Position numbers and translations under genes: made by a program
Shown here: positions 7,298 through 10,853 of the stretch, piece by piece
How the letters are laid out: the number at the start of each line of letters is the position of its first letter
How positions within the stretch are numbered: position 1 is the first letter of the stretch
The notes under the pieces: generated by a model
What the model saw: only the letters and a program-made list of their open reading frames with translations
Told to the model about the DNA's origin: nothing
Databases searched by the model: none
NCBI GenBank assembly: GCA_036310525.1
Contig: JAXJRQ010000168.1
Coordinates: 1 to 10,853 of the forward strand
Direction: 5' to 3'
Length of the DNA: 10,853 nt
From: UBA4716 sp036310525
GTDB lineage: Bacteria; Bacillota; Clostridia; UBA1381

Positions 7298-8647
7298 ATG
7301 GGAAAACTTTTCGGAACAGACGGAATACGTGGCATAGCAAATAAAGAGCTGACAGCAGAGCTGGCATTCAAGACAGGACAGAGCGGAGCATATGTACTCA
7401 CAAAGCACACCTCAAAAAGACCGAGAATACTTATAGGTAAAGATACAAGAAAATCGGGAGATATGCTTGAAGCGGCACTTACGGCAGGTCTTTGCTCTGT
7501 GGGCGCAAAGGTAATTCCTTTGGGAATAATCCCCACACCTGCGGTTGCGTATCTGACAAGACTCTACAAGGCAGATGCAGGTGTTGTTATATCGGCGTCG
7601 CATAACCCGTGCGAATATAACGGAATTAAATTCTTCAACTGTGACGGCTACAAGCTTTCCGATGGTATAGAAAACGAAATAGAAGCATACATAATCGGTG
7701 AAAAGGTAATCGAAAACCTGCCCACACACGGCGATGTCGGATATGTAAGCATGAACCATAACGCACTTGAAGATTATGTTGCATTCGCATGCTCGACAAT
7801 CGACTGCCGTCTTGACGGCATGAAGGTTGCAATCGACTGTGCAAACGGTGCGAACTATCAGGCGGCGTTTAAGGCGCTTAATAAGCTTGGGGCAAATGTC
7901 GAAGCAATCCACAATACTCCCGACGGAGTTAATATAAACCACATGTGCGGCTCGACGCATATGGAAAGTCTGCAGGCGTATACTACGTCAATCGGTGCAG
8001 ACGTTGGTATAGCATTCGACGGCGATGCCGACAGAATGCTTGCTGTTGATGAAAACGGTAAGCTTATCGACGGTGACCAGGTAATGGCGGTGTGCGCAAA
8101 ATATATGCAGGAAACAGGTACTTTAAAGCAGAACACACTTGTCGCAACGGTAATGAGTAACCTCGGATTGTTTATTGCGGGCGAAAAAATGGGACTCAGT
8201 ATCCCCAAAACAAAGGTCGGCGACAGATATGTTCTTGAAGAAATGCTCAAAAACGGCTATAACATAGGCGGCGAGCAGTCGGGACATATCATATTCCTTG
8301 ACCACAATACCACAGGCGACGGTCTTGTTTCGGCACTGCAGTTTTTAGCGGTACTTAAAAAGACGGGCAAAAAAGCGTCAGAGGCGGTTTCAATTATGGA
8401 GGTTATGCCTCAGGTGCTGTGCAATGCAACAGTAAAGCTTGAGAATAAAAACTCATACATGGAAAATGCGGAAATTGCCGCAAAATGCAAGGAGCTTGAG
8501 GAAGAATTTGCAGGCGAGGGCAGAGTGCTTATCCGTCCTTCGGGAACAGAACCGCTTGTACGTGTAATGATTGAAGGCAAGGACAAGGAATATATCACTA
8601 AAAAGGCAAAAGAGCTTGCGGATATGATTGAAAGAATTTTAGGCTGA
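7298..8647 (+). CDS. glmM: Phosphoglucosamine mutase
   Basis: Converts glucosamine 6-phosphate to glucosamine 1-phosphate in the cytoplasm, the step before GlmU on the way to UDP-GlcNAc for peptidoglycan. The 449 residues match the usual length. It shows all hallmarks of this phosphohexomutase group: the N-terminal GKLFGTDGIRG, the phosphorylated active-site serine S101 in ISASHNP, the metal-binding DGDADR loop at 241-246, the sugar-binding GGEQSGH at 324-330 and the phosphate-binding RPSGTEPLVRV at 413-423. A strong ribosome binding site (AAAAGGAGG, 7282-7290) precedes the ATG. Its stop overlaps the start of rsmG by one base (TGATG), so the two are co-transcribed and probably translationally coupled. 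Many Firmicutes place glmM with cdaA and ybbR instead; those genes are absent here. Confidence 0.97.
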   Translation: MGKLFGTDGIRGIANKELTAELAFKTGQSGAYVLTKHTSKRPRILIGKDTRKSGDMLEAALTAGLCSVGAKVIPLGIIPTPAVAYLTRLYKADAGVVISASHNPCEYNGIKFFNCDGYKLSDGIENEIEAYIIGEKVIENLPTHGDVGYVSMNHNALEDYVAFACSTIDCRLDGMKVAIDCANGANYQAAFKALNKLGANVEAIHNTPDGVNINHMCGSTHMESLQAYTTSIGADVGIAFDGDADRMLAVDENGKLIDGDQVMAVCAKYMQETGTLKQNTLVATVMSNLGLFIAGEKMGLSIPKTKVGDRYVLEEMLKNGYNIGGEQSGHIIFLDHNTTGDGLVSALQFLAVLKKTGKKASEAVSIMEVMPQVLCNATVKLENKNSYMENAEIAAKCKELEEEFAGEGRVLIRPSGTEPLVRVMIEGKDKEYITKKAKELADMIERILG

Positions 8648-9375
8648 TGAAGGATATTATAAAAAACGGCGCAGAACAAATGGGAATTATGCTTGATGAT
8701 AAACAAATCGGGCAGTTTCTTGAATATGCACGCCTTTTAAAGGAATGGAACGAAAAAATTAATCTTACAGCAATCACCGATGACGAGGGCATTGCAATAA
8801 AGCATTTTCTCGACAGCATGAGCGCAATCACAACTAAGCATGTAAACGGCAAGGTGATTGATGTCGGAACGGGTGCGGGATTTCCGGGTCTTGTTTTAAA
8901 AATTGCAAATCCGCAGATTTCGCTCACACTTCTTGATTCGCTCAATAAACGTCTTACCGTTTTAAAGGACATCACCTCAAAAATTTTTGTAAACGACATT
9001 GAGTTTGTCCATGCACGTGCGGAGGACGGCGGACAAAACGCAATGTATCGTGAAAAATTCGATACGGTTGTGTCACGTGCGGTTGCGAATATGACACGCC
9101 TTTGTGAATGGTGTCTGCCCTTTGTGAAGGTCGGCGGATATTTCCTTGCGCTGAAAGGCCCTGCCGCATACGAGGAGCTTGAAGAAGCAAAGCGCATGAT
9201 TTCTATGCTCGGCGGTGAGGTGGAGTGCGTCAGTGAGATACAAATTCCGTTTTCGGAGCTTAAGCATTGCATAATTATTGTAAAAAAAGTGCGACAAACT
9301 CCGATGCGATTCCCTCAGAAAAAAGGAATTAAGACAAAAAATTGTGGCGGAAATTGTTATAATTTGAAGAAATAA
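8647..9375 (+). CDS. rsmG: 16S rRNA (guanine-N7) methyltransferase RsmG
   Basis: A SAM-dependent methyltransferase that modifies G527 (E. coli numbering) in the 530 loop of 16S rRNA; loss in other bacteria gives low-level streptomycin resistance. The 242 residues match the family. Visible motifs are WNEKINLTAI at 34-43, KHFLDS at 52-57, the SAM-binding VIDVGTGAGFPG at 70-81, the acidic DSLNKR at 97-102, ARAEDGG, and VSRAVANM. The C-terminus starts like the family (TPMRFPQKKG) but ends with an atypical NCGGNCYNLKK tail. The ATG overlaps the glmM stop and has only a weak AGG ahead of it, which points to coupled translation. A ParB/Noc-family gene lies downstream, as often seen near rsmG, but here it is separated by a terminator, a promoter and a structured RNA. 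Confidence 0.96.
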   Translation: MKDIIKNGAEQMGIMLDDKQIGQFLEYARLLKEWNEKINLTAITDDEGIAIKHFLDSMSAITTKHVNGKVIDVGTGAGFPGLVLKIANPQISLTLLDSLNKRLTVLKDITSKIFVNDIEFVHARAEDGGQNAMYREKFDTVVSRAVANMTRLCEWCLPFVKVGGYFLALKGPAAYEELEEAKRMISMLGGEVECVSEIQIPFSELKHCIIIVKKVRQTPMRFPQKKGIKTKNCGGNCYNLKK

Positions 9376-9387
9376 AAAAATAATGAC

Positions 9388-9429
9388 GAAAGAGAGCAAA
9401 TTCGGTCGAACGAATTTGCTTTCTTTTTT
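9388..9429 (+). terminator. Rho-independent terminator after rsmG
   Basis: A 17-bp stem including two G-T wobbles (9388-9404 with 9411-9427) closes a 6-nt loop and runs into a T-rich tract. It ends the glmM-rsmG transcript 13 bases after the rsmG stop. Confidence 0.9.
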
Positions 9430-9438
9430 GGAAAAGTC

Positions 9439-9447
9439 TGGTATAAT
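9439..9447 (+). promoter_or_regulatory. Extended -10 promoter of the structured RNA
   Basis: TGGTATAAT is a perfect extended -10 element. No good -35 box lies 16-18 bp upstream, where the T-tract of the preceding terminator sits, but extended -10 promoters can do without one. The predicted start is near 9454, exactly where the first RNA helix begins. Confidence 0.7.
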
Positions 9448-9453
9448 AGTTCT

Positions 9454-9611
9454 TGTAAGACAAGTATCTGAAAGGTACATTCAAGCAGAGTTTCCCCAAG
9501 GCTCTGTCTACCCCCAAATGTCTTACACCTTCCACCACCGAGGGTGAACAGCGGTAATGAGAGCCAAAGCGTTTATCCGTGCGGCATCATTATTGCTGTT
9601 TGCTCTTTTTT
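9454..9611 (+). ncRNA. Structured RNA of unknown family upstream of the parB/noc-like gene
   Basis: About 158 nt with its own promoter and terminator. The 5' domain can fold as a three-way junction. P1 pairs 9454-9462 with 9519-9527 (9 bp), P2 pairs 9464-9468 with 9474-9478 around a TGAAA loop, and P3 pairs 9486-9490 with 9502-9506 around a C-rich loop. A linker then leads to a long 3' hairpin (9541-9606) followed by T. GGCTCT in P3 (9500-9505) is perfectly complementary to AGAGCC inside the 3' hairpin (9560-9565), which offers an alternative fold. No reading frame with a ribosome binding site lies in it. It could be a leader that senses something and controls the next gene, or a free-standing small RNA; a 6S-type RNA is conceivable from size, but the expected single rod closed by the two ends is not seen. 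I do not recognise the family. Confidence 0.6.
9541..9611 (+). terminator. Intrinsic terminator at the 3' end of the structured RNA
   Basis: Twenty base pairs with several G-T wobbles (9541-9560 with 9587-9606) lead into a T-tract at 9606-9611; the apical part (9561-9586) can pair further (GCC/GGC and GCG/CGT). It ends 18 bases before the ATG of the ParB/Noc-like gene, so transcription of that gene from the promoter at 9439 requires readthrough. Confidence 0.7.
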
Positions 9612-9629
9612 AACAAAAGGAAAACGAGC

Positions 9630-10523
9630 ATGTTATATGAGGCAGGAAAAATGCATAGATTTTTAAAAAAAGTACATGATGAAAAAAGAATAGTCAATTT
9701 ACCGATGGATATGATAGGTCAAAACCCGAACCAGCCGAGAAAATATTTTGACCCTCAGGCGATGGAGGAGCTTAAAAATTCCATAAAGGAGTTTGGTCTT
9801 ATTCAGCCCGTAACGGTGCGCAGAGTTGAGTCGGAGTATGAGCTTGTGGCGGGCGAGAGACGGTTTCGTGCGTGTGAACAGCTTGGTTATAAAAAAATCC
9901 CTGCGGTGATAATCAATACCGATGTAAAAAACTCGGCACTGCTGTCGCTTCTGGAAAATCTGCATCGTGAGGATTTGTCGTTTTTTGAGATTGCGCAAAG
10001 CTATGAAAATCTTATCAGAAATCAGGGCATGACCGATTTGGAAACCGCCGAAAAAACGGGACAGAACAGACTCGGAATACTCGGTAAAATCAGGCTTTTA
10101 AAGCTTTCGCCGTTCGTGAAAAAGCTTGTAAGGGAATATAATCTGTCGGAGGACCACGCAAAAGCGCTTTTAAGAATAAGCGACGAAAAAAAGCAGATTG
10201 AGGCGGCGCAGACGATTTGCCTTAACAATTTAAGTCTCAGACAAAGCTATGACCTGATTGACGCAATCCTTGAAGAAAATCCCTTAAAAACTCCTCTCCT
10301 ACATAATCCCAAAAAGAATCTTGCCGTGTTTAAAAATACGGTTAAGCGTTCGCTTGATATAGTGAAAACCGAGGGAATGGAAGCAAATATGCAGGAAAAC
10401 AGCTTTGACTGGGGAACGGAGTATATTATTAAAATAAAGGAAAAAGGCAAAACCGAGGATAGCGTAGAAAGCAATGAAACTGCTACGGCTGAAAATAACG
10501 AAAATACCGAAGCCGTAAAATAA
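9630..10523 (+). CDS. ParB/Noc family chromosome-binding protein
   Basis: A 297-residue member of the ParB/Spo0J/Noc family, CTP-dependent DNA clamps that spread from specific sites for chromosome segregation (ParB) or nucleoid occlusion (Noc). It shows NPNQPRKYF at 32-40, the CTP-binding G-E-R-R-F-R-A at 75-81, ENLHRED at 109-115, a central helix-turn-helix at about 134-158 and LSEDHAKALL at 172-181. A short C-terminal strand (EYIIKIK) precedes an acidic tail. The residues matching the known ParB/Noc specificity positions are R147, K153, K158 and D175, neither the ParB nor the Noc set. AAGGA (9617-9621) favours ATG 9630; ATG 9651, behind GAGG, is a second option and would begin MHRFLKKV, somewhat like the membrane-binding start of Noc. 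Position after rsmG suggests Noc, but no parA/soj follows: a terminator does. The specific role is open. Confidence 0.88.
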   Translation: MLYEAGKMHRFLKKVHDEKRIVNLPMDMIGQNPNQPRKYFDPQAMEELKNSIKEFGLIQPVTVRRVESEYELVAGERRFRACEQLGYKKIPAVIINTDVKNSALLSLLENLHREDLSFFEIAQSYENLIRNQGMTDLETAEKTGQNRLGILGKIRLLKLSPFVKKLVREYNLSEDHAKALLRISDEKKQIEAAQTICLNNLSLRQSYDLIDAILEENPLKTPLLHNPKKNLAVFKNTVKRSLDIVKTEGMEANMQENSFDWGTEYIIKIKEKGKTEDSVESNETATAENNENTEAVK

Positions 10524-10533
10524 ATCCTTCCAT

Positions 10534-10568
10534 AAAAGGCATAAACGATGGTCGTTTATGTCTTTTTT
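10534..10568 (+). terminator. Rho-independent terminator after the ParB/Noc-like gene
   Basis: A 15-bp stem with one wobble (10534-10548 with 10552-10566) closes a 3-nt loop and ends in six T. It makes the ParB/Noc-like gene the last of its transcript. Confidence 0.88.
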
Positions 10569-10572
10569 ATGT

Positions 10573-10683
10573 AAATTGTAATTTATTGGTGACGTAAATA
10601 ATTATCCCGTCGTAGGGACAGGCGTCCTCGACTGTCCGCCCCTACAATATCATAATATCTATCTCACCGATAAATTGTAATTT
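10573..10683. repeat. MITE-like palindromic element, divergent member (111 bp)
   Basis: Ends match the family: AAATTGTAATTT at 10573-10584 and, inverted, the 20 bases to 10683, which fit the left end with three mismatches. The interior carries an imperfect hairpin (10612-10617 with 10640-10645, and 10616-10621 with 10632-10637). The first 45 bases align with the start of the neighbouring element; the middle is different sequence. Its right terminal repeat is the left terminal repeat of the next element. It starts 5 bases after a terminator T-tract. Confidence 0.65.
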
Positions 10684-10815
10684 ATCGGGATGTAAACAAT
10701 TATCCCACCGTAGGGGAGGGGTTCCATCCCCTCCCGTGCACAAATATATTACGGGAGGGCACAGAGACCCTCCCCTACAATCACAAACGCAAAACACCCC
10801 TATAAAGTACAATTT
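10672..10815. repeat. MITE-like palindromic element, copy 2 (144 bp, inverted)
   Basis: The reverse complement of this segment matches 173-316 over its full 144 bp with four substitutions (97% identity) and no gaps. The right terminal repeat has one mismatch to the left one. It overlaps the previous element by the shared 12-bp terminal repeat, giving a 22-bp near-perfect palindrome at 10667-10688. The last 38 bases of the window (10816-10853) hold nothing I can assign; they could be the end of a leftward gene outside the window. Confidence 0.85.
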
Positions 10816-10853
10816 GAATATCCCAACTGCTCGGCACAACGACGGTGTACGAA

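Noticed and set aside
7412..7960. Long minus-strand open frame of 182 codons inside glmM
   Set aside because: It is a codon-bias shadow of glmM with no start signal and a composition unlike a real protein. The same applies to the other antisense frames within the genes.
9355..9363. TGTTATAAT, a second extended -10 match at the end of rsmG
   Set aside because: No -35 box at a normal distance, it is in coding sequence, and any transcript would meet the terminator at 9388-9429 almost at once. I prefer the promoter at 9439.
9540..9566. Similarity of AGGGTGAACAGCGG to the T-box antiterminator motif
   Set aside because: The match is partial, no specifier domain is recognisable, and the downstream gene is not an aminoacyl-tRNA synthetase or amino acid gene.
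9579..9629. Longer start at 9579 for the ParB/Noc-like gene
   Set aside because: This start lies inside the terminator hairpin, has no ribosome binding site, and the extra residues are unlike the family.
10816..10853. Possible end of a leftward gene at the right edge
   Set aside because: More than one minus-strand frame is open across these 38 bases and runs into the repeat. Nothing distinguishes a real coding end.

Overview
The window looks like chromosome of a low-to-mid GC Gram-positive anaerobe of the Clostridia, probably a gut or rumen Oscillospiraceae/Ruminococcaceae-type organism. This is inferred from the strong AGGAGG-type ribosome binding sites, the A-rich TTGaca/TATAAT promoters, the Firmicutes YitT and ParB/Noc families, and a giant secreted carbohydrate esterase of the kind made by fibre degraders. 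No rRNA, tRNA, phage or CRISPR sequence is visible, so the taxon is an inference.

Left part (1-5671). The last 38 codons of a rightward gene end in a strong terminator. A 144-bp MITE-like palindromic element follows, and then a 1757-residue secreted protein. That protein has a signal peptide, four or more beta-rich (LamG-like) modules, a NodB/CE4 polysaccharide deacetylase domain and a C-terminal SGNH/CE12 (rhamnogalacturonan acetylesterase-type) domain. The truncated upstream protein ends with the same short motif that precedes the CE4 domain, so the two genes probably belong to one locus of secreted polysaccharide-acting proteins.

Middle (5718-7163). A two-gene operon with its own promoter encodes a YitT-family membrane protein, read from a TTG start, and an Lrp/AsnC regulator. 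A 13-bp direct repeat overlaps the promoter, and a terminator ends the unit.

Right part (7203-10568). A near-consensus promoter drives glmM (phosphoglucosamine mutase, cell-wall precursor synthesis) and rsmG (16S rRNA m7G methyltransferase), which overlap by one base. After a terminator, an extended -10 promoter begins a roughly 158-nt structured RNA. Its 3' hairpin plus U-tract ends just before the ribosome binding site of a ParB/Noc-family DNA-binding protein. This layout resembles a riboswitch or attenuator, or else a free-standing small RNA. The ParB/Noc protein has DNA-specificity residues that fit neither the parS-type nor the NBS-type pattern.

Right edge (10573-10853). Two more palindromic elements of the same family lie here. 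They share one terminal inverted repeat. One is a 97% identical, inverted copy of the element at the left edge, so all complete genes of the window lie between two inverted copies about 10.4 kb apart.

The best candidates for something undescribed are the RNA in front of the parB/noc-like gene, the hybrid ParB/Noc specificity, and the nested terminator-associated repeat family.
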